Below, one piece after another: positions 26,226-35,587 of a DNA stretch of 64,000 nucleotides. Below the pieces are notes generated by a model, which was given only the letters and a program-made list of their open reading frames with translations, made no database searches and was not told the DNA's origin. A program made the position numbers and the translations under genes. The DNA comes from UBA6059 sp040222235. Its GTDB lineage: Bacteria; Bacteroidota; Bacteroidia; Cytophagales; Cyclobacteriaceae. The DNA lies in NCBI GenBank assembly GCA_040222235.1, contig JAVKDO010000090.1, positions 19,035 through 83,034 of the forward strand. The letters run 5' to 3'. Numbering within the stretch: the first letter of the stretch is position 1; each line of letters starts with the position of its first letter.

Positions 26226-28595
26226 ATGCAGAAGATTCTCATCACCATGATTCTGCTCGCCATGGCGTGCCCTCTATTCTCACAAGGGAATTCGACAGAT
26301 TCACTTTTGGCGAAGCTTCACTATGTAGAGAATGGAAAAGACAGGATAGACATTCTTGTCGACTTAGCATATGGTCTAGCTTTTAGCAATGCTACTACTT
26401 CTTCACTATATGCTGACTCTGCTTATGAGGAAGCCTCTCAGATAGGCTATCTGAATGGTCAGGCAAATGCGCGTAACGCTTCGGCTGTTAGACTTGCGAT
26501 TCAGGGACGACATAGTCAATCACTCAAAGTCTCTTTTGAGGTTGTGCGACTGCACTATCTGAATGCCAATGATCTCGGTGTGGGTGATGCTTATACCAAC
26601 ATAGGTCGATTGTATCTTCGAATGAAGAAATACGATCAAGCATTGGAGTATCTCCAAAAAGCGATTGTAAGCTATGAGCGTTCGAAATACGATCTCGGTC
26701 TATCTTCAGTAGCAGGTGGTCTAGGGCGTTTGTTTTGGGAGCTGGGGATGAAGGATAGTTCAGTCCACTATTATCAGAAGTCGCTAAGAATAAGTTCCGC
26801 TCTAAATGATCAGGGCACACTAGCCTATGCTAAGGTGGGCTTGGGAAAGAACTATCTTAAAGGTAATCCTGATGAAGCAAGAAGCTTAATTGAAGAAGCT
26901 ATCATCATGCATGAGGGCCTTCAGGACAAAAATGGATTAGCCAAAGCCTATTTACAATTAGGTAAAACATATGGTCTTATTGATCCTTCCAAAAATCTTG
27001 CCTTAATCAATTTTTCGAAAAGCCTTTCCTACGCCCAGGAACTGGGTTCACTTGTGGACATTGCCGCCGCGTATGAGTCCCTATCCGAATGGTATGAAGC
27101 CAATGGTGACCAGAAGCGGGCATTAGGATCGTTTAAGCTGTTCAAGCAGACGGAAGATAGTATTGCCTCCAATCAGCTCTTCACTGAGCTATCCCTTGTT
27201 GAGGATGACTTTCAGAACTATCAGGATGATAAGAACAGAGAACTTGAGTTGGCCGAGCAGGAAAAAGAAGTGCTCACTAAAAACCTACTATATTTAATTA
27301 TTGGGGCCTTCCTATTCTTTGGACTACTACTTTCCCTAGCCTATATCCACAAAGGCAGGGTCAATTCAGAATTAAATCGTCAGAATTTGCTGATTGCAAA
27401 TCAGAAGGAAGAAGTCGAGCGCGAGAGGAACAATGCAATACAGGCATCTCAGGTTAAAGCGGAGTTTTTAGCATCAATGAGCCATGAGATAAGGACACCT
27501 CTCAATGCCATAGTAGGCTTCTCTAATCTCCTGCTCACCGACACTGAGCACAAGCCAGAAGACCTGAATGCGCTGAAGTATTCTGCTCAAAGTTTACTTG
27601 CACTTACCGACAACTTGCTTGACTTTAGTCGGCTGGAGAATAGTAAAATTCAGCTTGAGAACATTGAGTTCAGCATTCACAATCTCGTAGGTAGTATCTG
27701 CAATCAATTTAAGGCTAAGGCCTTGGCCAAGGGGTTAGAGTGTTTTGTGGAATTTGATCAGGACATTCCAGAAAGTGTAAATGGAGACCCTACCAGATTA
27801 GGTCAAATATTGAGCAACCTCGTGAGCAACGCTATTAAGTTTACAGATAATGGGCAGGTTGGCCTTAGTGCTAATTTGCTTGATACGAATAAAGATTCTG
27901 TCCGTCTTCAGTTTGATATTACTGATACTGGTGTGGGTATCAGTGAGGCTAAGACAGCCATTATTTTTGAGAGTTTTAGACAAGGAGAGGCGGGTGTATT
28001 TCGTCAGTATGGCGGATCGGGCCTGGGACTATCTATTGTCAAAAAACTTACTGAGATAATGGATGGAGAGATTCTCGTGCGAAGTGAGGTGGGCAAGGGA
28101 TCAACTTTCAGCCTTACCATTGACCTTGAACAAAGCCTATCGACCGATCAGCCTGAAACAATAAAAGACAATACAGAAAAGACAGGTACTCATTTCAAAG
28201 GGCTAAGGGTGCTGATGGTTGAGGACAATCAGATCAATTGGTTGGTTGGAGAGCGATTTTTGAGCAAGTGGAATGCTACAACAGAGCATGCCGAAAATGG
28301 CCAAGTAGGTCTTCAGAAGCTGGACGAGAATTCCTATGATATTGTGTTGATGGACCTAGAGATGCCAGTGATGAACGGATATGAGGCAATCAGCCTCATC
28401 AGAAACCATGAGGACGCAAGGATACGCAGGCTGCCGATCGTTGCGTTTACAGCTACCGTCACCCGAGATGTGAGAGCGGATGTAATTAAGCTTGGGGTCA
28501 ATGACGTGATTAGCAAACCATTTAATCCAGACCACCTATACAACACCATTCTTGAGCATTCCCCCGCCTGGATCAAGTCGGGAGTATCCGTGTAG
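26226..28595 (+). CDS. TPR-containing hybrid histidine kinase
   Basis: A 789-residue signalling protein. In order: a signal peptide (about 1-20), a periplasmic array of TPR repeats (about 25-330, for example YTNIGRLYLRMKKYDQALEY), and one TM segment (about 353-375). A short coiled coil follows, then a HisKA domain with MSHEIRTPLNAIVGFS (phospho-His near 420). The HATPase has NLVSNAIKFT, DTGVGI and GSGLGLSIVKKL, and the protein ends in a receiver domain with VEDNQIN, DIVLMDLEMPVMNG and KPFNP. All catalytic motifs are intact. There is no DNA-binding output domain, so phosphate must move on to another protein. No partner regulator is adjacent, so the stimulus is unknown. Confidence 0.92.
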   Translation: MQKILITMILLAMACPLFSQGNSTDSLLAKLHYVENGKDRIDILVDLAYGLAFSNATTSSLYADSAYEEASQIGYLNGQANARNASAVRLAIQGRHSQSLKVSFEVVRLHYLNANDLGVGDAYTNIGRLYLRMKKYDQALEYLQKAIVSYERSKYDLGLSSVAGGLGRLFWELGMKDSSVHYYQKSLRISSALNDQGTLAYAKVGLGKNYLKGNPDEARSLIEEAIIMHEGLQDKNGLAKAYLQLGKTYGLIDPSKNLALINFSKSLSYAQELGSLVDIAAAYESLSEWYEANGDQKRALGSFKLFKQTEDSIASNQLFTELSLVEDDFQNYQDDKNRELELAEQEKEVLTKNLLYLIIGAFLFFGLLLSLAYIHKGRVNSELNRQNLLIANQKEEVERERNNAIQASQVKAEFLASMSHEIRTPLNAIVGFSNLLLTDTEHKPEDLNALKYSAQSLLALTDNLLDFSRLENSKIQLENIEFSIHNLVGSICNQFKAKALAKGLECFVEFDQDIPESVNGDPTRLGQILSNLVSNAIKFTDNGQVGLSANLLDTNKDSVRLQFDITDTGVGISEAKTAIIFESFRQGEAGVFRQYGGSGLGLSIVKKLTEIMDGEILVRSEVGKGSTFSLTIDLEQSLSTDQPETIKDNTEKTGTHFKGLRVLMVEDNQINWLVGERFLSKWNATTEHAENGQVGLQKLDENSYDIVLMDLEMPVMNGYEAISLIRNHEDARIRRLPIVAFTATVTRDVRADVIKLGVNDVISKPFNPDHLYNTILEHSPAWIKSGVSV

Positions 28596-28826
28596 TCTAC
28601 CTTTATACACGTTACACGGTATTAACCACCTGCTATCTCCTGAGAAGTAGATTGGTGATCTCCATTTACCTTATTCTGAATTGGGTTTGTTGGATCGCAC
28701 ATGAACGCCTTTACCTGCTGTAGAAATCCTGATTAGAGTTAGTCAATTAAATGCTGTTCCCTGATAGGAATCATTTGGTCATCCTACAATGTGTAGTACT
28801 ATCGTACTGGCATTAAAGCAAAACAG

Positions 28827-29333
28827 ATGGATACGATTCAATATTCCAAAGGCCAATCATGGAGTCTCATTTTTCTAAGGATTTTCATTGGTTGGCATTT
28901 CCTCTATGAGGGCATCATCAAACTTTACAATCCTTCATGGACTGCCAAAGGGTATCTCTACAGTTCCCAAGGCCCCCTAAAAGATGTTTTTACCTGGCTG
29001 GCTGGGGACAGTACGATTGTAGCCGTAGATATGCTCAATATCCTTGTGCTGACTTCCGTTGGACTCTTGCTAATACTTGGTCTTTATACCCGACTTTCGG
29101 CCCTGGCAGGGATAGGATTACTATTACTCTACTATTTATCACATCCGGCCTTCCCCGGTCTGCCTCAAGGCCCTGCTGAAGGCAGCTATTGGATTATCAA
29201 TAAAAATCTGATTGAGATGATGGCGCTCTTCGTGCTCTATCATTTTCCTACGAGTCATATTTTCGGACTCAATATGTTCTTTAAGAAGAGGAAAGCATCC
29301 TCAACTACCAATACTCAATCCCTACAGTCATGA
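28827..29333 (+). CDS. DoxX-family membrane protein
   Basis: A 168-residue protein with four hydrophobic helices. The N-terminal block SLIFLRIFIGWHFLYEGIIKLYNPSW is typical of DoxX/DoxD-like proteins. Such proteins are found with oxidoreductases and are linked to redox or sulfur metabolism in some bacteria, but no reaction can be assigned here. The stop overlaps the next start by 4 bp (29330-29333), so the pair is translationally coupled. This DoxX plus Gfo/Idh/MocA pairing suggests a shared pathway (inference). Confidence 0.82.
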   Translation: MDTIQYSKGQSWSLIFLRIFIGWHFLYEGIIKLYNPSWTAKGYLYSSQGPLKDVFTWLAGDSTIVAVDMLNILVLTSVGLLLILGLYTRLSALAGIGLLLLYYLSHPAFPGLPQGPAEGSYWIINKNLIEMMALFVLYHFPTSHIFGLNMFFKKRKASSTTNTQSLQS

Positions 29334-30946
29334 GCGAAGAAAATCATAAAAATAGCGGTTGGTCTAGGCGTGATATGCTTAAAGGCCTTGGTGGTATTCC
29401 GGTAGTAGGATCAGTCTGGTGGGCTGGAGCCAGTTACGCAGGTGAACTCAAGCGTGAGAAGCAATCGATCCTCGAGACACTTAACATCAATGCCTCACCT
29501 CCACCACCGACTGGCGATATGTCTGGGGACCCTGTACGTGTTGGGATTATAGGCTTTGGAGGTAGGGGCAAGGATCTCTGCCGCGCCACAGGTTTTGCTA
29601 CAGATGCTTGGTTGGGTGATATGAAAGAAATCCTAGCGGAGAACCCCAATGACACTCGTCTCAAAGATTTTATGGCTCAGGAAAATCTGAATGTAAAGCT
29701 GACGGCTGTCTGCGATGTGTTCGACGTGAATGCCGAGGAAGCCCTATCGAGCTTCAATCGAGAGGGAAATACAATCAAGCGCTACCGGACTTACGATGAG
29801 CTCCTGAAGAGTGGAGATGTAGATGCAGTAATCATCGGTACGCCAGACCACTGGCACGCACCCATATCCATAGCTGCTGCTGAGGCTGGTGTACATGTAT
29901 ATGTCGAGAAGCCCATGACCCACAATATCGCTGAGACTTATGCTTTGCGAGAGGCGATTGAGCGGTCAGGCATAGTATTTACTGTAGGTCATCAGCATCG
30001 GCAGACTCAGAGTTTTTTGACGGCTCAGGACGTGATCAAAAAGAATATCCTTGGTCACGTGTCTCTCATCCAGGTCAATACTAATCGCAACGATGACAAT
30101 GGAGCATGGCAATACAATATCCATGAAAAGGCGAGCCCTCAGACCATCGATTGGGATGAGTTTATTGGTAATGCTGAGATGGTGCCTTTCAACAAGGAGC
30201 ACTTTTTCCGCTGGCGCAAGTGGTGGGCTTATGGCTCAGGGCTATCTGGCGACCTCATGACGCACGATTATGATAGAATCAACTGTGTACTCCAGATGGG
30301 TATCCCAACGAGCGTAGTGGCCTCCGGTGGTATATATACGCACCGCGATGGGCGCAACGTGCCAGATGTGATGCAGGTCAACATGGACTTTCCTGATTTC
30401 TCGACAGGCTCTAGTCAGGAGGAAGGAAAGGAAAAAGGAATGACGCTGGTTTATAGTGCCACGTTGGGCAATCAGTTTGATCGTACCTCCCTGCTAATGG
30501 GACATGATGCGAGCATGGAGCTTGGCAACAGGTTGACCATTTATGCAGATGCACGATCTACAAGATATGCTGAGATGCTGGAAGCAAAGAAGATGGATCC
30601 CAATGTGCCGATCTATCAGTATGACCCAGCGGCCAATGGTGTAGATGCAGTCACTTCAGCTACCGCAAAATATTTTGCTAATAAAGGCTTGCTCTGGACT
30701 TACCGAGATGGTAAGCGCGTCGATTCCACCTTCTTGCACATCCGTGAATGGCTGAGCTGCATCCGCAATGGCGGTACGCCAAGCTGTGGTATCAAAGAAG
30801 GATTTGAAGAGGCAATCACAGCACACATGGGTGGTTTATCATACAAGCTTGGCCGTAGGATCGATTGGGATGGTGCGCAGATTGTACCCATTGAGGGATA
30901 TGATCTTGATGAAGTACTGCTTTCGAATAAAGAGAAGTTGGTTTAG
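29330..30946 (+). CDS. Gfo/Idh/MocA-family oxidoreductase with Tat-like signal
   Basis: A 538-residue NAD(P)-dependent oxidoreductase of the glucose-fructose oxidoreductase type. The N-terminus has a twin-arginine motif (SRRDMLKGLGG) and a hydrophobic stretch, suggesting export with bound cofactor. The Rossmann motif VGIIGFGGRGKDL lies near residues 70-82. The family signature VEKPMTHN lies near 193-200, and the GGDLMTHDYDRINC-like segment (here SGDLMTHDYDRINC) follows. Members oxidise or epimerise sugars and inositols. The 3' end overlaps the convergent TRAP gene by 4 bp. It is coupled to the DoxX gene. Confidence 0.88.
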   Translation: MSEENHKNSGWSRRDMLKGLGGIPVVGSVWWAGASYAGELKREKQSILETLNINASPPPPTGDMSGDPVRVGIIGFGGRGKDLCRATGFATDAWLGDMKEILAENPNDTRLKDFMAQENLNVKLTAVCDVFDVNAEEALSSFNREGNTIKRYRTYDELLKSGDVDAVIIGTPDHWHAPISIAAAEAGVHVYVEKPMTHNIAETYALREAIERSGIVFTVGHQHRQTQSFLTAQDVIKKNILGHVSLIQVNTNRNDDNGAWQYNIHEKASPQTIDWDEFIGNAEMVPFNKEHFFRWRKWWAYGSGLSGDLMTHDYDRINCVLQMGIPTSVVASGGIYTHRDGRNVPDVMQVNMDFPDFSTGSSQEEGKEKGMTLVYSATLGNQFDRTSLLMGHDASMELGNRLTIYADARSTRYAEMLEAKKMDPNVPIYQYDPAANGVDAVTSATAKYFANKGLLWTYRDGKRVDSTFLHIREWLSCIRNGGTPSCGIKEGFEEAITAHMGGLSYKLGRRIDWDGAQIVPIEGYDLDEVLLSNKEKLV

Positions 30947-32265
30947 TCGCCTTTGAGATATTCCGGTAGGAAGGTGACAATCTCTGGGTAGATAACCACA
31001 AGGGCTAGAAAAACCAGCTGGATCACTACAAAGGGCATAATACCGCGATACAGATGTATGGTCTTGACCTCTGGGGGAGCTACGCCCTTGAGATAGAACA
31101 GGGAGAATCCGAATGGTGGTGTAAGGAATGAGGTCTGGAGGTTAATCGCCAATAGGATGCCGATCCACAATAAATCGATTCCAAGCGCACTGAAGATGGG
31201 AGCGACCACCGGAACGATGATAAAGATGATCTCTATAAAGTCGATGAAGAAGCCGGCAATGAAGACTGCTATGAGCACCACCAGTAGAAATGCCTGTGGT
31301 GATAAGTTGGATTGAGTGATCAAGTCAATTAGCATGCGGTCACCTTCCAGCGCACGGAAGACCAGCGAAAAGCTAGTAGCACCTGCGAGGATAATGAAGA
31401 CCATGCAGGTAAGAAAAGTGGTTTCCCTGGTTGTAGACTTTAGTACGTCTAGGCTCATCTTACCTTGGAAGAGTGTCAGTAGTGTCGCTCCGAGTGCGCC
31501 TACACCGGCAGCTTCCGTGGGAGAGGCAATCCCTGCGAAGATGGATCCGAGTACTGCGAGTATAAGCAGAAAAGGAAGCACAAAAGCCTTCACCACCCTA
31601 GAGAGCATGCCTGATTCCCGGAAGGCGTCTATTTCTTCTTGCGGCATGGGTGGTGCCTGCTTTGGCCGAAGATTGGCCATGATGACGATATAGGCCAAGT
31701 ACAGTGCGACTAGCAACAGTCCGGGAATTAATGCGGCTGTGAAGAGATCACCTACCGGAATATTCAACACACTGCCAAGCAGCACCAGTACGACAGATGG
31801 TGGGATAATCTGGCCTAGCGTGCCGGAACTAGCAATGGTGCCTGTGGCGAGCTCGGGTGAGTACCCCCGTTTGAGCATTGTCGGTAGACTAATCAGCCCC
31901 ATGGTGACCACCGTAGCACCTACGATACCTGTAGAGGCCGCCAGCATCGCTCCCACGATTACCACGGAGATGGCCAGCCCCCCTTTGAATCTGCCAAAGA
32001 GTAAAGCCATCGTTTCTAGGAGACTTTCGGCCAATCCAGATTTCTCCAGCATGATCCCCATAAATATGAAAAGAGGCACGGCGATCAACACGAAATTGTT
32101 CATCGTACCATATATCCTCAGGGATACCAGGTAGAAGAAGTCTATGTCAAAAACGAGTATACCAACGAGTACGGACAGTCCACCAAGCGTAAATGCTACC
32201 GGATACCCAAATAAGATGATCACGAAGATTAACCCAAAAAGTATAAATGGGAGATACTCAAGCAT
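30943..32265 (-). CDS. dctM: TRAP transporter large permease (DctM)
   Basis: A 440-residue protein with about 12 hydrophobic segments, the sodium-driven permease of a tripartite ATP-independent periplasmic transporter. The DctM signature is seen in PLFIFMGIMLEKSGLAESLLETM, in ASTGIVGATVVTMGLISLPTML and in IASSGTLGQIIPPSVVLVLLG. These systems import organic acids and related compounds. The start overlaps the DctQ gene by 8 bp. Two TTCCGGTAGG motif copies lie inside it, at 30961-30970 (LPE codons) and 31751-31760 (a different reading phase). No DctP binding protein is in the window. Confidence 0.93.
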   Translation of the reverse strand: MLEYLPFILFGLIFVIILFGYPVAFTLGGLSVLVGILVFDIDFFYLVSLRIYGTMNNFVLIAVPLFIFMGIMLEKSGLAESLLETMALLFGRFKGGLAISVVIVGAMLAASTGIVGATVVTMGLISLPTMLKRGYSPELATGTIASSGTLGQIIPPSVVLVLLGSVLNIPVGDLFTAALIPGLLLVALYLAYIVIMANLRPKQAPPMPQEEIDAFRESGMLSRVVKAFVLPFLLILAVLGSIFAGIASPTEAAGVGALGATLLTLFQGKMSLDVLKSTTRETTFLTCMVFIILAGATSFSLVFRALEGDRMLIDLITQSNLSPQAFLLVVLIAVFIAGFFIDFIEIIFIIVPVVAPIFSALGIDLLWIGILLAINLQTSFLTPPFGFSLFYLKGVAPPEVKTIHLYRGIMPFVVIQLVFLALVVIYPEIVTFLPEYLKGD

Positions 32266-32764
32266 GATCCGTAGTTGGGTTTACGATGATGCTAATAGAT
32301 TTGAGGATTTCCGCTAGACCCTGCAAGAGGAGCAGGCCAAAGCCTATCGGTATAGTCGACTTGATAATAAATCGATAGGGTAGACCTCCCGGATCGGGGC
32401 TTGATTCCAGGAGATCATAGGAGTCGCCCACAAAAGCCAGTGAGGTATAGACGATCACAAAGCAAAACGGCATCAGGAAAATACAAGTGCCGATTAAATT
32501 CACCCAAGCTTTAGTTCGATGGCTGAAACGACTATAAAAAACATCCACCCTGACGTGCTTATCGTAGCGGAGGGTATATGCAGCACCAAGTAAGAAGATG
32601 GCGGCAAAGAGATGCCACTCCAGCTCATAAAAACCCGCTTGACTGAAATTGAAGATGTAGCGCAGTGCTACGTCCGTGCAAATCAGCAACACCAAGATGA
32701 AGGTAAGCCAGGCTACTGCCTTACCAATCCAAGTATTTATGGTTTCTATGAGCTTTGCAATCAA
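32258..32764 (-). CDS. dctQ: TRAP transporter small permease (DctQ)
   Basis: A 168-residue protein with four hydrophobic helices and the family pattern RYIFNFSQAGFYELEWHLFAAIFLLGAAYTLRYDKHVRVD near residues 30-70. It pairs with DctM to form the membrane part of the transporter. It is the first gene of a two-gene leftward operon and overlaps dctM by 8 bp. The usual third component DctP is absent next to it. Confidence 0.88.
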   Translation of the reverse strand: MIAKLIETINTWIGKAVAWLTFILVLLICTDVALRYIFNFSQAGFYELEWHLFAAIFLLGAAYTLRYDKHVRVDVFYSRFSHRTKAWVNLIGTCIFLMPFCFVIVYTSLAFVGDSYDLLESSPDPGGLPYRFIIKSTIPIGFGLLLLQGLAEILKSISIIVNPTTDHA

Positions 32765-32858
32765 TGGGCTTATCTGTTATCCCTACATTGGGAACTAGTT
32801 TCCTTCTCAATTTGCTCATAACTTATTAAAATCGGCGTATAATTGACCAGCTATCCTT

Positions 32859-33983
32859 ATGAAATCTCTATTCTCATCACTTCTAGTATGCGCTTACCTG
32901 GGTATTATTTTTCCCTGTCGGGCGCAGTTTGAAGTCTTCGGGTCGGTAGAAGGGTATGTCTATGACAGTCTGACCGACGAGCCCGTGATCGGTGCAAATG
33001 TCTTTATTAGCAACTCAATGATTGGTGTCGCCACTGATTTAGAAGGTTATTATTTTTTAGAACGAGTGCCTGTGGGGGACTTTGAGCTCGTATTTTCACA
33101 TATTACTTATGACGCACGGAGTTTTATAGTTTCTGTTAAGTCTGCGGAGTTTACAGAGCTCAGTGTATCACTACTGCCCAATATCAAGGAACTCCAGGAG
33201 GTGACTGTCAAGGCCAAAGTGGATAGAGAGTGGCGTAGATCTTTGGGCTTTTTCAAAAAGCACTTTCTGGGCTCAAGCTTTAATGCTAGCAAATGCAAAA
33301 TCAGAAATCCGGGTGTGCTCGACTTTCAATACGACCCTATTACCAAAGTGACGAATGTGATCGGAGAGGAAGAGTTGATCATTGACAATGAGGCACTTGG
33401 GTTTACTGTTTACTATATTTTGGAGCAGTTTGAGTTTGATAGTGACTACAAGATCATGCTGGGCAAGAGTCGATTCCAGCCAATGGATCCGCCTGACGAA
33501 AGGACAGCTATGCTATGGGCTAAGAACAGAGATAAGGCCTACTACGGATCGATGCAACATTTTTTCTCTGCCTTGATGAAAGATGAGCTGAAGGATAGCG
33601 GGTTTAAGATATATCGCCTTCAGACCCTACCGGAAAACAGTACCGAGCCTAGATACGAAATCAAGCCTAGCCAGATGATGAGCTTTGGCGGGTTAAACAT
33701 GAAAAGAAAGGTCTTCTTTCCAGACTACCTAGAGGTTATCTATGAGGATGAGCCCGAGCCTGTCGCCTATCGTCGATACGTGGATAGTGCCCCAAAGGGA
33801 GATAAAACGGTTAACATACAATCACGAAGTGCGCAGACTTCACTGTTAAGTCTGAAGGATAAGCCGCTGGAAGTAGACAAGTTGGGCTATATATATAACC
33901 CAACGGACTATATCGTCTATGGCTACTGGGCATGGGAGCGGATGGCGGAGTTCATGCCGTTTGACTATGTGCCGGGTATGTGA
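32859..33983 (+). CDS. surface/outer-membrane-associated protein with CarboxypepD_reg-like domain
   Basis: A 374-residue protein with a signal peptide (about residues 1-22, ending in RAQ). A carboxypeptidase-regulatory-like beta domain follows (about 30-110), with the pattern GYVYDSLTDEPVIGANVFI and VATDLEGYYFLERVPVGDFEL. This domain is common at the start of TonB-dependent and surface proteins of Bacteroidota. The remainder (about 115-374) lacks a beta-barrel plug or a recognised enzyme motif. It is probably periplasmic or surface-attached and of unknown function. Its 33626-33635 segment has a TTCCGGTAGG motif copy. Confidence 0.75.
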   Translation: MKSLFSSLLVCAYLGIIFPCRAQFEVFGSVEGYVYDSLTDEPVIGANVFISNSMIGVATDLEGYYFLERVPVGDFELVFSHITYDARSFIVSVKSAEFTELSVSLLPNIKELQEVTVKAKVDREWRRSLGFFKKHFLGSSFNASKCKIRNPGVLDFQYDPITKVTNVIGEEELIIDNEALGFTVYYILEQFEFDSDYKIMLGKSRFQPMDPPDERTAMLWAKNRDKAYYGSMQHFFSALMKDELKDSGFKIYRLQTLPENSTEPRYEIKPSQMMSFGGLNMKRKVFFPDYLEVIYEDEPEPVAYRRYVDSAPKGDKTVNIQSRSAQTSLLSLKDKPLEVDKLGYIYNPTDYIVYGYWAWERMAEFMPFDYVPGM

Positions 33984-34054
33984 TTTATTCCTAAGAAGAA
34001 CATAGCGATTACCAAGTTTATCTTAAAGCCGCACATAGAGCGATAGCCATTCAC

Positions 34055-34062
34055 TACTTTTG
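34055..34062 (+). promoter_or_regulatory. -7 element (TACTTTTG) in front of rlmN
   Basis: TACTTTTG fits TAnnTTTG and ends 5 nt before the GTG start of rlmN at 34068, so the message would be leaderless or nearly so. No -33 element is apparent at the expected distance. Confidence 0.45.
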
Positions 34063-34067
34063 CGTCC

Positions 34068-35123
34068 GTGAGTGCTACCGCAACAAAAAAAGACATCCGT
34101 AAGCTAAGCTTTGACCAAATCCAGGCTGAAGTGGAGGCCTTGGGGGAGAAGCCATTTAGAGCTAAGCAAATTTGGGAGTGGCTATGGCAAAAATCAGCTC
34201 ACTCTTTCGAAGAGATGAGCAGTCTGTCGAAGATCACCCGGGAGCAGTTAGCAGAGAAGTTTGACTTATTGCCGATAGGCATAAGTGATAAGCAAGTCTC
34301 CAATGATAGGACAATCAAGTCGGCGTTTGAGCTTCATGACGGACATCTCATTGAGGGAGTGCTCATACCTGCTGATGAGCGCATGACCGCCTGCGTGTCT
34401 TCACAGGTGGGCTGTTCTTTGAGCTGTAAGTTCTGTGCGACAGGCTACATGGATCGCAAGCGTAACCTGGATGCAGGAGAGATTTATGATCAGGTGGTGG
34501 AGATCGGTAATCAGGCTGAGCAGCATTATCAAGTGCCTCTCTCCAATATAGTCTATATGGGGATGGGAGAGCCTTTGCTCAACTATGCCAACGTGCTCAA
34601 GAGCATCGAACATATCACCTCTCCGGAAGGTTTGGGTATGTCACCACGACGTATCACCGTTTCGACCGCTGGCATTGCCAAGATGATCAAGAAGCTGGCA
34701 GATGATGAAGTCAAGTTTAACCTGGCCGTATCACTTCACGCTGCGAACGATGCAAAGCGCAATACCATCATGCCGATCAATGAATCCAACTCATTGGAGG
34801 CGCTGCGTGAATCACTTCAGTATTTTTATAAGAAGACCAGGTCTAGGATCACCTTCGAGTACATACTCTTTTACGGTTTTAATGACAGTATAGAAGATGC
34901 CGAAGAACTCTACCAATTCACAAAGCACGTACCTAGCAAGGTTAATATCATCGAGTATAATCCGATCAGCGAAGCGACATTTACTAAAGCTGATCCGAGG
35001 GCTTTGGACAAGTTTGCAACCTACCTAGAGGAGCGGGATGTGACTGTAGTAGTCAGGAGGAGCCGCGGCAAGGATATCGATGCGGCTTGTGGTCAACTCG
35101 CCAACAAGAGCAAAACCAATTGA
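34068..35123 (+). CDS. rlmN: dual-specificity 23S rRNA/tRNA adenine C2-methyltransferase
   Basis: A 351-residue radical SAM enzyme that methylates A2503 of 23S rRNA and A37 of some tRNAs. The cluster motif CSLSCKFCATG (CxxxCxxC) is near residue 120, preceded by CVSSQVGC. The conserved YMGMGEPLLNY block follows, and the second catalytic cysteine is in the GKDIDAACGQL motif at the C-terminus. The N-terminal helical domain FRAKQIWEWLWQ is also present. The start is GTG, chosen because MSATATKKDIRKLSFDQI fits the family N-terminus and the promoter lies just before it. Confidence 0.96.
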   Translation: MSATATKKDIRKLSFDQIQAEVEALGEKPFRAKQIWEWLWQKSAHSFEEMSSLSKITREQLAEKFDLLPIGISDKQVSNDRTIKSAFELHDGHLIEGVLIPADERMTACVSSQVGCSLSCKFCATGYMDRKRNLDAGEIYDQVVEIGNQAEQHYQVPLSNIVYMGMGEPLLNYANVLKSIEHITSPEGLGMSPRRITVSTAGIAKMIKKLADDEVKFNLAVSLHAANDAKRNTIMPINESNSLEALRESLQYFYKKTRSRITFEYILFYGFNDSIEDAEELYQFTKHVPSKVNIIEYNPISEATFTKADPRALDKFATYLEERDVTVVVRRSRGKDIDAACGQLANKSKTN

Positions 35124-35144
35124 CCCACCAGGGGTTATTCACCC

Positions 35145-35582
35145 ATGGATTTATCCCTATCAGGAAAACTACTTGTCGCATTGTTGCTGGCCTCAGCTTT
35201 CAATACGGGTCTCATTTGGATCATTCAATTGGTGCATTACCCTGGTTTTTTGCGAATCTCGCCAGAGTCCTACGCTAGTTATCAGCAATTTCACACGAGA
35301 GCGATCTCCTTCATAGTCGCTCCGAGTATGATTATCGAACTGCTTTTGACGTTTGCAGGTCTAGCTATGTCTGACCTGAGTAGTTCCTATTTATACTGGG
35401 GAGCAGCCATATGTCTGGCTTTGGTTTGGGCGGTCACTTTTTTTGTGAGCGTACCATTGCATGGCTCATTGACCAGCGGCTACAATGCGGAAGGCATTCA
35501 GCGACTGATAGATACTAACTGGTGGAGAACTGTGGGATGGAGTGTACGTACGGGGCTATTCTTTTTATTGATAATAAGGTGA
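35145..35582 (+). CDS. four-TM membrane protein of unknown function
   Basis: A 145-residue protein with four hydrophobic helices. Conserved-looking polar residues sit near the membrane: QLVHYPGF after helix 1, HTRAISFIVAP before helix 2, VPLHGSL after helix 3, and NWWRTVGWSVRTG before helix 4. The pattern is one I have seen in small Bacteroidota membrane proteins without an assigned role. It follows rlmN by 21 bp and is probably co-transcribed with it. It converges with the first PIG-V-like gene, with a 5 bp gap between the ends. Confidence 0.65.
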   Translation: MDLSLSGKLLVALLLASAFNTGLIWIIQLVHYPGFLRISPESYASYQQFHTRAISFIVAPSMIIELLLTFAGLAMSDLSSSYLYWGAAICLALVWAVTFFVSVPLHGSLTSGYNAEGIQRLIDTNWWRTVGWSVRTGLFFLLIIR

Positions 35583-35587
35583 TGTCA

